DNA of 55,211 bases from positions 1 to 55,211 of the forward strand of contig CAJUMH010000021.1 of NCBI GenBank assembly GCA_910587145.1, given 5' to 3'. The first letter of the stretch is position 1. Each line of letters starts with the position of its first letter. This document shows, piece after piece, positions 36,843 through 45,264 of this stretch. The DNA comes from an uncultured Ruthenibacterium sp. GTDB taxonomy: Bacteria; Bacillota; Clostridia; Oscillospirales; Ruminococcaceae. The position numbers were made by a program, and so were the translations under genes. The notes below the pieces were generated by a model, which saw only the letters and a list, made by a program, of their open reading frames with translations, ran no database searches and was not told where the DNA came from.

Positions 36843-37556
36843 TTACAGCCCGCCGAAGCGGCGGCTTCTGGAACGGTATTCTTCGATCGCGCGATCCAGA
36901 TCGTTCCGTGTAAAATCCGGCCACAAAACGTCCATATCCACAAACTCCGCATAAGATGCCTGCCACAGCATAAAGTTGGAAAGCCGGTGTTCCCCGCTGG
37001 GGCGCAAAATAAAATCGGGGTCGCGCTGGCCGGCGGTATACAACACGTCCGAAACGGCGTTCGCATCGATCTCATCGGGCTGCAGCTGCCCTTCCAAAAC
37101 GCGCCGGGCGAGGATCTGAATGCCGCGCACCAGCTCCTGCCGCCCGCCGTAATTCACGGCCACGTTCAAGATCGTGCCGGTATTGCCGCGCGTTTTCTGT
37201 TCAATGTCGCTCATCAGCTCCTGATGTCTTTCCGGCAGCGCCGAACGATCGCCCAGAAACACGACGCGGTTGTTTTCCTTCTGATAGTCATAGGCCATAA
37301 TAAGGTATTCGCCGAACAGCTTCATGATGCCGTTCACCTCTTCTGCCGGCCGCGACCAGTTTTCGGTGGAAAAGGCGTAAAAGGTTACGCTGGCCAGTTC
37401 CAGCTCGTTGCAGTAGCGGATGATATCGCGAAACACATCCGCGCCTTTTGTGTGCCCGGCGGTGCGCGGCAGGCCGCGCTTTTTGGCCCAGCGGCCGTTT
37501 CCGTCCATGATGATGCCGATGCTGAGGCCCTTTGCCACGCCCGGTTCCAATGCCAT
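36843..37556 (-). CDS. uppS: Undecaprenyl diphosphate synthase
   Basis: 237-aa cis-prenyltransferase making the C55 lipid carrier for the cell wall. Catalytic D18 in IIMDGNGRWA, then AFSTENWSRP and the C-terminal RPSGEHRLSNFMLWQ (RTSGE.R.SNF.LWQ in relatives). ATG 37556 follows AAAGGGGGA by 7 bases. Uses isopentenyl units from the MEP steps in the same operon. Confidence 0.96.
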   Translation of the reverse strand: MALEPGVAKGLSIGIIMDGNGRWAKKRGLPRTAGHTKGADVFRDIIRYCNELELASVTFYAFSTENWSRPAEEVNGIMKLFGEYLIMAYDYQKENNRVVFLGDRSALPERHQELMSDIEQKTRGNTGTILNVAVNYGGRQELVRGIQILARRVLEGQLQPDEIDANAVSDVLYTAGQRDPDFILRPSGEHRLSNFMLWQASYAEFVDMDVLWPDFTRNDLDRAIEEYRSRSRRFGGL

Positions 37557-37666
37557 ATGGGAATCCCCCTTTGCGGATACGCCCAGTAAAACGCCGCGGC
37601 AGCCCACCGGCGCTCACCTTGTGTTTGGATTCGAATGGATCGAGTGATAAAAACGAAAAACCGAAT

Positions 37667-37689
37667 GCCGCGCGGATTTTCCGCGCGGC
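37667..37689. terminator. Hairpin between frr and uppS
   Basis: GCCGCGCGGA (37667-37676) pairs perfectly with TCCGCGCGGC (37680-37689), loop of 3. On the minus strand it is followed by ATTCGG then TTTTT. It may cause partial termination within the operon, lowering the expression of downstream genes relative to pyrH and frr. Confidence 0.5.
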
Positions 37690-37706
37690 AGCCCTGGCTC
37701 TCGGCG

Positions 37707-38261
37707 TCAGATCTCCATGATCTCTTTGTTCTTCGCCTCGCAGGTTTTATCGATCTCTTTGATAAATTTGTCTGTGATCTTCTGCATTTCGTTTTCCATG
37801 TTTTTCAAATCGTCTTCTGTCAGTTCTCCGGCCTTTTTCATGCTTTTGAATTTATCCAGCGCGTCACGGCGCACATTGCGCACGGCCACCTTTGCCTCTT
37901 CCCCCATATGCTGGGCGTCCTTTGTCAGCTGCTTGCGGCGCTCCTCTGTGGGCGCGGGGAACACCAAACGCATAATGCGGCCGTCGTTGGTGGGGTTGAT
38001 GCCGATGTCGGAGGTGAGGATCGCCTTTTCAATGGCGCGCATCAGCGAGGCATCCCACGGGCTGATCGTCAGCACACGCGCCTCGGCCACGGATACCGCC
38101 GCCACCTGATTGATGGGGGTAGGCGTACCGTAATAATCCACCATAACGCGGTCGAGGATGGCGGGATTGGCGCGCCCCGCGCGGATGGTGGCATGCTCCT
38201 TTGCCAGATGCCGGATCACGCCTTCCATTTTTTCTTCGTAGGTTTTTGTCTCTGCGCTCAT
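37707..38261 (-). CDS. frr: Ribosome recycling factor
   Basis: 184-aa protein that, with EF-G, splits the ribosome after termination. It has the three-helix-bundle sequence with IRAGRANPAILDRVMVDYYG and TPINQVAAVSVAEAR near the start and VRNVRRDALDKFK in the second half, of normal length. Eleven bases separate its start from the pyrH stop. Confidence 0.97.
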   Translation of the reverse strand: MSAETKTYEEKMEGVIRHLAKEHATIRAGRANPAILDRVMVDYYGTPTPINQVAAVSVAEARVLTISPWDASLMRAIEKAILTSDIGINPTNDGRIMRLVFPAPTEERRKQLTKDAQHMGEEAKVAVRNVRRDALDKFKSMKKAGELTEDDLKNMENEMQKITDKFIKEIDKTCEAKNKEIMEI

Positions 38262-38272
38262 GTTTTTCCTCC

Positions 38273-38983
38273 TTACTGTTCGGTTACGAGCGTTCCGATC
38301 GGCTCGCCCATCGCTGCTTTTGCAATATTTTCGGGATGCAGAATATCAAATACCAGAATGGGCAGCGCATTGTCGCGGCACATGGTAGCAGCGGTGCTGT
38401 CCATCACTGCCAGCTTTTCGGACAGCACGCAGCTGAAAGTGAGCGAATCATATTTTCGTGCATCCGGATGTTTTTTGGGGTCCCGATCGTACACGCCGTC
38501 CACCATGGTGGCCTTGAAGATGATATTTGCATTGATCTCTGCCGCACGCAGCGCCGCCGCCGTATCGGTGGAAAAAAACGGATTGCCCGTGCCGCACGCA
38601 AAAATCACGACACGGCCCTTTTCCATGTGGCGGATTGCGCGGTTGCGAATGTAGGGCTCCGCCACCTGCTGCATGGAAAGCGCCGTCTGCACGCGCACTT
38701 CAACGCCGAGCTGCTCCAGAGCGTCCGCCACGGCCAACCCGTTCATCGCTGTGGCAAGCATCCCGATCTGGTCTGCCCGGGTGCGTTCCATTTCGCCGCT
38801 GGAACGGCCGCGCCAGAAATTGCCGCCGCCCACAACGATGCCAATTTGCACGCCAAGCGCATGCGCATCGCGGATCCCCTCGCAGATTTTACGAATCGTT
38901 TCCACCTCGAGGCCAAAGCCCTTGTCCCCGGCCAGCGCCTCTCCGCTGAGCTTGAGCAGAACGCGTTTATACTTCACCGACAT
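38273..38983 (-). CDS. pyrH: UMP kinase
   Basis: 236-aa bacterial-type UMP kinase, making UDP. KLSGEALAG near the start, VVGGGNFWRG (phosphate site), DALEQLGVEVRVQTA and ACGTGNPFFSTDTAA are family motifs. ATG 38983 has GGAGG 7 bases upstream. First gene of the operon ending in polC; it continues the pathway of the pyrKDFE operon at 0.9-4 kb. Confidence 0.97.
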   Translation of the reverse strand: MSVKYKRVLLKLSGEALAGDKGFGLEVETIRKICEGIRDAHALGVQIGIVVGGGNFWRGRSSGEMERTRADQIGMLATAMNGLAVADALEQLGVEVRVQTALSMQQVAEPYIRNRAIRHMEKGRVVIFACGTGNPFFSTDTAAALRAAEINANIIFKATMVDGVYDRDPKKHPDARKYDSLTFSCVLSEKLAVMDSTAATMCRDNALPILVFDILHPENIAKAAMGEPIGTLVTEQ

Positions 38984-39017
38984 TTCAGCACCTCCGCCGC
39001 ACAGTTTTCTTTCTCTC

Positions 39018-39046
39018 ATTCTACATGATTTTGCCGGTAAAGTAAA
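39018..39046 (-). promoter_or_regulatory. Promoter of the pyrH-polC operon
   Basis: On the minus strand TTTACT (39046-39041), 17 bp, TAGAAT (39023-39018), 35 bases upstream of the pyrH ATG and just past the histidine kinase stop at 39051. Confidence 0.65.
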
Positions 39047-39050
39047 GCCG

Positions 39051-40394
39051 CTAAATGCATTTTTGACAAAGCAATTCGGAAAACTCGATCCGCAGCAGCG
39101 TGTCCCGGGAATCGGTGTGGTACGCAGCCGAAGGCCCGTGCAGCGTCTCGGAAGATGGGCCGGAAGCGTTCTCTCCCGTGCGCGGCAGGCAAAGTGTAAA
39201 GCGCGCGCCGCCCTGCGGGCGGTTTTCCGCATGTAGCGTGCCGCCCATTTCCCCGGAAAAGCATTGCGAAAGGTACAGGCCCAATCCGGCGCCAGTGTGC
39301 TCGCCCGGTCCGTGCCGGAATTTTTGGAACAGACATTCGCGCATTTCCTGCGAAATGCCCGGCCCCTCATCCTCTACACAGATCAACAGTTCGGCTTCGC
39401 CCTGCTGCAGCGCCACGCGGACAAGACTGTTTTGCGGCGCGTACCGGAACGCATTCGACAGCAGATTTAAAAGAATACGCTCCAGATAAAACACGTCGCA
39501 TACAAGGCCGCACCCCTCGCCCGCGCAGTTTTCAAACACGAGCCGCACGCCGGTTATCTCCGCATAGGGCTGCGTGCTCTCTACCAGCTCTGCAAGCATT
39601 TTTGCAAGATCGGTGTATTCCGGGCGAACAAAACGCCTGCCCGACCCGGCATACTGCGCTTCCACCAGATTGATCGCCAGGCGCAGCGCCTTATACAAAT
39701 TCAGCTCGGCATAATCGAGATATTGTCCCGCGCCCTCCGGCAAAATTTCCGCTTCGGCCTTCAGCTTGCGCCGCAAGAGCTGCAGAGAAGTGAGCGCCCC
39801 TGTGAGCGGCGTTTTAAATTCATGCGACAGCATGGCAGCCGTATCCTCCGAAAGCGCGGAAACCGGCCGCTGCCCCGGCTTTTTTGCCAGTGCGGCAAAG
39901 CGTGGCGCAACGCATCCGGCCAGGCGGTGCGCCCCGGACAGCATTTCCGCGTCCGGGGCAGCCGGCATTGCGCAAACCACTGCGCCGCATACCGCCTGCT
40001 TTGCTTTAAGCCAAAACAGCCGCCATACCCTGCACGCCGCGTCTTTTTTACAAACACAAACAGACCTGCCGGCCTTTCCTGCCAAGCAAGTCTCAATTTT
40101 TTTGAAAAGCTCCGGTTCCGGCGGTGCCGCGGGCCAGCTGCCCGGCCGGGCCTTTTGGACGCGGCCGGACGAGCGTTTTCCCTTTGCCGGCTCTGCCGTG
40201 TGCGGACATGCGCCCCGGGCCGGCTCTGACGGGGGCAGCAATGTTCCCTTTTCGGTAAAAAAGTAAACGGCACTCGCCTGCAAAAGCTCCGTAAACGCAT
40301 TGGCCGCGGCCTGTAAAAGCTCCTGCAGTGTTAGTTCCTCGGAGAGTGTTTGCTTAAAATATTGCACCAGGACATCGTTTGTCCTTTTTTTCAT
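39051..40394 (-). CDS. Soluble sensor histidine kinase
   Basis: 447-aa kinase without membrane segments. Residues 1-170 form a degenerate GAF-like sensor with a Pro/Arg-rich, Cys-containing loop (CVCKKDAAC near 113-121). The HisKA domain has LSHEFKTPL with H191, and the ATPase has N-box NLLSNAFRYAP (310-320), G1 EDEGPGIS (341-348), and G2 GAGLGLYLS. The ATG at 40394 follows AAAGGAGG at a rather long 13 bases. It lies 163 bases after a Spo0A-like regulator on the same strand, so it is the likely direct phosphate donor. The signal could be a cytosolic ligand or redox state; that is inference. Confidence 0.88.
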   Translation of the reverse strand: MKKRTNDVLVQYFKQTLSEELTLQELLQAAANAFTELLQASAVYFFTEKGTLLPPSEPARGACPHTAEPAKGKRSSGRVQKARPGSWPAAPPEPELFKKIETCLAGKAGRSVCVCKKDAACRVWRLFWLKAKQAVCGAVVCAMPAAPDAEMLSGAHRLAGCVAPRFAALAKKPGQRPVSALSEDTAAMLSHEFKTPLTGALTSLQLLRRKLKAEAEILPEGAGQYLDYAELNLYKALRLAINLVEAQYAGSGRRFVRPEYTDLAKMLAELVESTQPYAEITGVRLVFENCAGEGCGLVCDVFYLERILLNLLSNAFRYAPQNSLVRVALQQGEAELLICVEDEGPGISQEMRECLFQKFRHGPGEHTGAGLGLYLSQCFSGEMGGTLHAENRPQGGARFTLCLPRTGENASGPSSETLHGPSAAYHTDSRDTLLRIEFSELLCQKCI

Positions 40395-40557
40395 GCGATC
40401 GGCACAGCCTCCTTTGTTGTAAAAATGCGGTATCGCAGCATCCTCTGTTATCGGCCGCCGCAGGCCAAGCCCAAGCGTCTGCCGGCATCCGGAGAGGCCT
40501 GCGTTTTTCTCGCAGGCAGAGGGTCTTCCCGGCGGTATGCGCTGTGCAAGGCCATGC

Positions 40558-41313
40558 TCATTGCCTCTCCTGCCGGAGGCTTTGCGCCATCAGCGTGAGA
40601 AAACGGCCGTTGGAAAGATGCTTTGCCTGTTCTACGCCGCCCAGCTGCAAAATATGGTGCAAAGCCTCGGAATCGGCACCAAAGGCCTGGCGGATCACCT
40701 TGCGAAGCGCCTTTTCCACGCATTGCGCCGTGGTTCGGTTGGAAACGGCGATGGCGCCATAGACATCCTTTCCCATCAGACAGGTTCCCTCGTGGGAAAT
40801 CAGGATCGTCAGCGCCTGCTCCAAATACGAATAGCCAAATGCGTTTGTCGGGATGCCCAGCTTCATGACGGCGCGGGAAACCGGCCGGGCCGGCAAGGTA
40901 CCGCAGTCGTGCCTGTCCTGCTCTACCAATGTGCGGATGCGGTGAAACAGCAGATCGAGGCGATAGGGCTTGAGCAAAAACCAATCCGCTCCCTGCGAGA
41001 GCACTGTTTGCGCGATGTGCTCCTGCCCGAACGCACTGAGGGCAATGATGCGCGGGCGCTTGGGCAGCGATTGCTCGCGCAGCTCGTACAGCAGATCGAC
41101 CCCATCCATATTGGGCATCACAACATCCATTAAAAGAACGTCCGGCTCCTCGCGGCGAAGCGCTTCCAGCGCCTCCACACCGTCCCGCGCCTGCCCGCAG
41201 CAGACGATATCCCGCTCCATCTCCAGTGCATCGTGCAAAAGCTTTCTCTGAATGGGGTCGTCCTCCGCGATCAGCACACGGATCTTACCATTTTCACCCA
41301 TGTGAACGATCAC
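40558..41313 (-). CDS. Spo0A-like response regulator
   Basis: 251-aa two-domain regulator. The receiver domain has the acidic pair D18/D19, phospho-acceptor D63 (LLMDVVMPNMDG) and K115 (LLKPYR). The C-terminal half aligns with the Spo0A DNA-binding domain: KLGIPTNAFGYSYLEQALTI, KDVYGAIA, NRTTAQCVEKALRKVIR and SNGRFLTLMAQSLR. In Bacillus Spo0A the recognition helix reads TTASRVERAIR; here it is TTAQCVEKALR, so DNA contacts may differ. It could be the main Spo0A or a paralogue; the usual spoIVB neighbour is absent and a kinase is adjacent, which favours a paralogue. I chose the GTG at 41313, which overlaps the previous stop (GTGA); an ATG at 41301 is the alternative. Confidence 0.85.
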   Translation of the reverse strand: MIVHMGENGKIRVLIAEDDPIQRKLLHDALEMERDIVCCGQARDGVEALEALRREEPDVLLMDVVMPNMDGVDLLYELREQSLPKRPRIIALSAFGQEHIAQTVLSQGADWFLLKPYRLDLLFHRIRTLVEQDRHDCGTLPARPVSRAVMKLGIPTNAFGYSYLEQALTILISHEGTCLMGKDVYGAIAVSNRTTAQCVEKALRKVIRQAFGADSEALHHILQLGGVEQAKHLSNGRFLTLMAQSLRQERQ

Positions 41314-41618
41314 TTTTCCTCTTTCCAGCAAGGCAGCAGATCCGCACGCCTCAGATCCTCGATCAGCCCCGGCATTGTCTGCGGGTCCACGGCATTCTCC
41401 CACAGAAACGCCAGCAGGCGGCAGGCATCCTCTTTCCATCCAAAAAGCGCACGGCAAAACTGGGTGGATCGATCGTTTTGCCGCAGCATCGCAATGGCAA
41501 CGCCAAACGGCAGCGTCTCCTGCGGATCGTTTGTCAGGATATATTGCAGGATATGTGCCTCTTGAAGCCGACCGAAATTTGAAAAACTCCGTGTGTAGAT
41601 CACCTGTGTCGTTTCCAT
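41310..41618 (-). CDS. Small DUF6514-like protein
   Basis: 102-aa soluble protein starting METTQVIYTRSFSNFG, followed by AHILQYILTNDP, LPFGVAIAMLR, a WKEDACRLLAFLWENAV helix and PGLIEDLRRADLL. The pattern resembles small DUF6514 proteins of Clostridia, whose function is unknown. The ATG at 41618 has GGGGG 7 bases upstream. The gene overlaps the Spo0A-like regulator by 4 bases, so the two are translated together and it may be an accessory factor of that circuit. Family assignment is from memory and moderate. Confidence 0.65.
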   Translation of the reverse strand: METTQVIYTRSFSNFGRLQEAHILQYILTNDPQETLPFGVAIAMLRQNDRSTQFCRALFGWKEDACRLLAFLWENAVDPQTMPGLIEDLRRADLLPCWKEEK

Positions 41619-41832
41619 GCCCATTCCCCCACTTTCACAAAGGGATCGCTGGATCAATCAACTTTCAAAACAAATCGAATCTTCCGGGAAGATCCGACCC
41701 GCTTCATGGGCTGGCGGCAAAGGGGGCGTACAGCCGGCGATCCTTTTTCGAAACATGCGGGACAAGCTTGCCGCCGGGACGTAGCGGGATGCCGTTTTTT
41801 GCTGCGATTGATACAACTATCGTCTAATTAAC

Positions 41833-41861
41833 AGTGTACCGGATTTTTGCGCCGCATGCAA
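41833..41861 (-). promoter_or_regulatory. Promoter of the DUF6514-Spo0A-like-kinase unit
   Basis: On the minus strand TTGCAT (41861-41856), 17 bp, TACACT (41838-41833). Leader of about 205 bases before the first ATG; nothing else recognised in the leader (41619-41825). Confidence 0.7.
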
Positions 41862-41870
41862 GTGAAAATA

Positions 41871-41928
41871 ATCGACCATTTTCGACTGTTGCGTAAACTG
41901 CGCGATCAAAAGGCCGTTATTCGTCGAA
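41871..41928. promoter_or_regulatory. Three 0A-box-like sites
   Basis: TTCGACT (41881-41887) and CGTCGAA (41922-41928) each match the Spo0A box TGTCGAA, or its complement TTCGACA, at six of seven positions; ATCGACC (41871-41877) matches five. Two are 10 bp apart, one helical turn, and lie directly upstream of the -35 at 41856-41861. This suggests feedback by the regulator encoded in the transcript; unproven. Confidence 0.4.
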
Positions 41929-41995
41929 AACGCGCTCTGCAAAATTCTTTAGACGGCAGCCCCGCGCGGAACACGGCCGAAGATTCATTCGGGGA

Positions 41996-44239
41996 TCACA
42001 CATTGGAAAGGGCGCTGCGCGTTTCGCTCTGTTTTGGGGGAACACATTCGCGATAATGCCCGGCGGGCACGGTGCGCACCGGAAGGCCGGGCAGCGCAAG
42101 CTCTGTCTCCACGGGCGTGTCGATCTCGAACTCCACGCTCTCGCCGGTCACCCGCCAGGCCGAGCGGATTTTGCCCGCGCGGCTTTGATAGCTGCCGGAA
42201 ACACTGCAAAGACGCGCGTCCGTTACCGGAGCGATGCGCACTTTTGCAAAGCCGGGCGCGGCCGGCCGGATGCCCAGAATATACTGATAATAGAACTGTC
42301 CCACGGCGCCGAACGCATAGTGATTGAACGACACCATATTGCTGCCGTTCTGATCGCTTTCGTTCACGGTTCCGTCCGGGCGGATGGCATCCCACCGTTC
42401 CCAAATGGTCGTAGCGCCGTGCTTGATTTGATACATCCAGCCGGGGCAGCCCTCCTGCAGCAGCAGGTCGTATGCAAGGGTCTCCTGCCCGTTTTCGGCC
42501 AGCAGCGGCAGCAGCTGCGCCGTGGCAAAAAAGCCTGTCTGCATGCCCTCGGCGCGAAGCTTTTGCAAAAGCTTTGCAAACACGGCGTCCCAGAGTGCGC
42601 CCTTTTCCAGCACATACGAAAGCGCCATCACGTAAGCGCCCTGATAATCGTCCTTCATGGAGCCGTTTTTTTTGATAAACGCCTTACAGTAGGCCGCGCG
42701 CGTTTTTGCAAGCTGTGCAGCGTAGCGCGCGGCGGCGTCCGACTCGCCGAAATATTCCGCCGCCCATGCCAGAATGCGCAGATCGTTTGCAACAAACGCA
42801 TTCGACACCGGGCCGTTGTGCATCGCCATATATTTGATATCCTTGCCCGGGGCAAGCCAATCGCCCAGATTCGGGCCGATCCACAGATCCTTTTTGCCCA
42901 TCAGGCCGCCCATGTGGCGGATCTCGCAGTCTGCGAGCGTTTTCATGCTCTCGTACTGGGCGCGCAGCGCGGCATCACTGCCGTACTGCCAATAGAGCTG
43001 CTCTGGCACGATCGTATCGCAGTTGGCCCAGCCCAGCATGTTGATAAAGCCGATGCCCACCGGGCCCTCGGCCGGGACGGTGGGCGCGACATAGCCCTCG
43101 CTGTTGTCGGCCTGGGAATAGCGGATATCCTTTAAAAACTTCAGCCAAAAGCCCTCGGTATCAAAATTGTACATGCCCGTTCGGGCAAATACCTGCCCGT
43201 CGCCCGTATAGCCCATGCGCTCGTCGCGCTGCGGGCAATCGGTGGGCACCTCCACATAGTTGGATTTCTGCCCCCACAGCTGGTTTTGGTAAAGCCGCTG
43301 CACAAGACTGTTTTCGCAGGCAAATTCGCCCGTGCGCTCCATATCGCTGTAAACGGCATGCGCGGTGATCAGGCCGTCCGTGTAGCCGCAGCCTGTCAGC
43401 TCGATGTAGCGAAAGCCCATATAGGCAAAGCGCGGCGTATAGGGCACGCGCTCCGCCCCTTTGTGGTACACAAGCTCCGCCTTTGCCCTGCGCAGATTTA
43501 CGGTATACAGGCTGCCGTCGTTGTTCAGCCGCTCGCCATGGCGCAGGCGCAGCATATCGCCGTTCATTTTTGCGGGATCAATCGTCACCACACCCGCAAA
43601 ATTCTGCCCAAAATCCAGAATGGTCGCGCCGTTTTTCTCTCTTGCGCAAACCACCGGCATCTCCTCGCGCAGGCGGACGCAGACATCGTTTTGCTCCAGT
43701 ACGTCCGGCAGCCTTCCCGCATAGGGAACCGGCTGGATTACAGGGGTCGGGCCGCCGTCGGCAAACACCTCTTCGCCGTCGTACAGCCCCGCATAGGCAT
43801 ACGGGCTTTGCACGGCGCGCACGTCGGCATCCGCAGAGGTGTACCGGGCGGTTGTCCCGTCGGCATGCTCCAGCTCCAGCGCCCACGAAACAGCGGGCGC
43901 CTCGCCGTAAATTTTTGTTTTGTTCTCGTGCGTAAAGCGTCCGCAGTACCAGCCCTGCCCCAGATAAACCCGCAGCGTATTACCGCCTGCGCACAGCAGG
44001 TGTGTTACATCGTATTGCTGCACATGCAGATTGTGCGGATAATAGGTGTGGCCGGGGGCAAGGAACACATCCCCCGCCTTTTTGCCGTTCAGCTGCGCCT
44101 CATAAACGCCCAGCGCCGTAACGGCAAGCGTCGCCCTCTTCACGGCGCCGGGTACCTGCACGGCTTGCTCGAACACCTCCACCGTGCCTTCCGTGTATGC
44201 GCGCGGCACGGTGATGAAATACGGCTTCAGATCGATCAT
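41996..44239 (-). CDS. Alpha-L-rhamnosidase (GH78 family)
   Basis: 747-aa enzyme releasing terminal alpha-L-rhamnose. The N-terminal beta-sandwich has LGVYEAQLNGKKAGDVFLAPG and the WYCGRF motif typical of bacterial rhamnosidases. The (alpha/alpha)6 barrel carries PTDCPQRDERMGYTGDGQVF, with the catalytic acidic residues of GH78, and later GATTIWERWD and SFNHYAFGAV. A C-terminal beta domain follows. No signal peptide, so cytosolic. Shorter than many GH78 proteins because only one N-terminal domain precedes the barrel. Start has GGAGGAG 7 bases upstream. Last gene of the GH2-GH43-TIM-GH78 run. Confidence 0.92.
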   Translation of the reverse strand: MIDLKPYFITVPRAYTEGTVEVFEQAVQVPGAVKRATLAVTALGVYEAQLNGKKAGDVFLAPGHTYYPHNLHVQQYDVTHLLCAGGNTLRVYLGQGWYCGRFTHENKTKIYGEAPAVSWALELEHADGTTARYTSADADVRAVQSPYAYAGLYDGEEVFADGGPTPVIQPVPYAGRLPDVLEQNDVCVRLREEMPVVCAREKNGATILDFGQNFAGVVTIDPAKMNGDMLRLRHGERLNNDGSLYTVNLRRAKAELVYHKGAERVPYTPRFAYMGFRYIELTGCGYTDGLITAHAVYSDMERTGEFACENSLVQRLYQNQLWGQKSNYVEVPTDCPQRDERMGYTGDGQVFARTGMYNFDTEGFWLKFLKDIRYSQADNSEGYVAPTVPAEGPVGIGFINMLGWANCDTIVPEQLYWQYGSDAALRAQYESMKTLADCEIRHMGGLMGKKDLWIGPNLGDWLAPGKDIKYMAMHNGPVSNAFVANDLRILAWAAEYFGESDAAARYAAQLAKTRAAYCKAFIKKNGSMKDDYQGAYVMALSYVLEKGALWDAVFAKLLQKLRAEGMQTGFFATAQLLPLLAENGQETLAYDLLLQEGCPGWMYQIKHGATTIWERWDAIRPDGTVNESDQNGSNMVSFNHYAFGAVGQFYYQYILGIRPAAPGFAKVRIAPVTDARLCSVSGSYQSRAGKIRSAWRVTGESVEFEIDTPVETELALPGLPVRTVPAGHYRECVPPKQSETRSALSNV

Positions 44240-44331
44240 CGTTTTTCTCCTCCAAACAGATCAAAGGCATTTTCGCGCCATCCCCGGGGACGGCAGACCC
44301 TCCCGGCGGCTTTTGTGCCGGTGCGGAAGCT

Positions 44332-45180
44332 TCAAAAATGTCGGTTCAGCCATTCGGCGCTGCGCTGCATGCTTTTTATGGGCGATCTCTCCAGCCAGTT
44401 GCGGTGGCTTTCCAGGATTACGGCCTCCACGCCGTTCCCGGCGGCCAGCGCCGCCCACTGCTCCAGCGGCAGGTTGCCCGTACCCAGCTCCATGCTGTCC
44501 GTCTTCAAAATGGGCGTCATCGCCGCGCCGGCAAGGCGCGCGCCGCGGTCGTTGATATGCCACAGCTTCATGCGCGCGCCCAAACGGCGCATCCAATCCG
44601 CCGCGTTTGCGCCGCCCTCGGCAAACCAGTAGCTGTCGAATTCAAAGTTCACGGCGGCAGGGTCGGTCTCGTCGATCAAAAGATCATACGCGCGCTTTTC
44701 GTCCTCCACACGCTGCAGCTCGCAGTTGTGGTTGTGGTACAAAAGGCGTACGCCGTGTTTAGCCAGCGCCGCGCCGGCCCGGTTCAGCCGCGCGGCAAGC
44801 TCGTGCACCGCCGCCGCGTCGCCGTAAGCAAAGCGGTACATGCCGGTAATCACGGCAATGCCGGTATCAAAGCCTTCGCATTCCCGCGCAACGGCCGCGG
44901 CATCGCGCTCCACGGCTCCAAGATCGGTATGCAGGCTTGCAACGGAAAGCCCGCTCTCCCGGATGAGCGCGTGCCAGTCGAGCTTGCCGCCGTTGCCCGT
45001 GGGCATGCCGGCAGCCTTTGTGAGCAAACGCACCGCAAGGCCCGTTGGGTGGATCATAAAGCTGCAAAGCTCGATGCCGTCATACCCCGCCGCCTTGATG
45101 GCGCCGAGCGTCTGGCGCGCCTGCGCCGCGCTGTTCAGCGCCGTGCCGAGCATAAACTGCTGTACGGCCTTCATCGCCAT
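44332..45180 (-). CDS. TIM-barrel sugar (phosphate) isomerase/epimerase family protein
   Basis: 282-aa protein of the xylose isomerase-like/AP endonuclease 2 family (PF01261). Metal-binding pattern: GIELCSF, LHTDLG, LYHNHNCEL, FEFDSYW, HINDRG and ESHRNW. Members include sugar epimerases, isomerases and lyases acting on 3-keto-glycosides. No oxidoreductase of the Gfo/Idh/MocA type is nearby, so an epimerase or isomerase role in this locus is as likely as C-glycoside cleavage. ATG 45180 follows GGAGG by 7 bases. A hairpin repeat (copy B) lies 17 bases upstream of the start. Confidence 0.8.
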   Translation of the reverse strand: MAMKAVQQFMLGTALNSAAQARQTLGAIKAAGYDGIELCSFMIHPTGLAVRLLTKAAGMPTGNGGKLDWHALIRESGLSVASLHTDLGAVERDAAAVARECEGFDTGIAVITGMYRFAYGDAAAVHELAARLNRAGAALAKHGVRLLYHNHNCELQRVEDEKRAYDLLIDETDPAAVNFEFDSYWFAEGGANAADWMRRLGARMKLWHINDRGARLAGAAMTPILKTDSMELGTGNLPLEQWAALAAGNGVEAVILESHRNWLERSPIKSMQRSAEWLNRHF

Positions 45181-45196
45181 CGTTTTTCCTCCTTCA

Positions 45197-45253
45197 GGGG
45201 CAGCCGACAAAGCCGCCCCTTAAAATTGGGGGGCTTTGTTTATCGGCCGCCCC
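45197..45253. repeat. Hairpin repeat, copy B
   Basis: GGGGCAGCCGACAAAGCCGC then CCCTTAAAATTGGGG then GGCTTTGTTTATCGGCCGCCCC: a stem ACAAAGCC-N-CCCC/GGGG-GGCTTTGT within an outer GGC/GCC arm. Nearly identical to copy C over its inner 45 bases. In the direction of the flanking genes no T-run follows, so it is not an obvious terminator; it would sit in the mRNA leader of the TIM-barrel gene. Confidence 0.7.
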
Positions 45254-45264
45254 ATTCCATGCCG

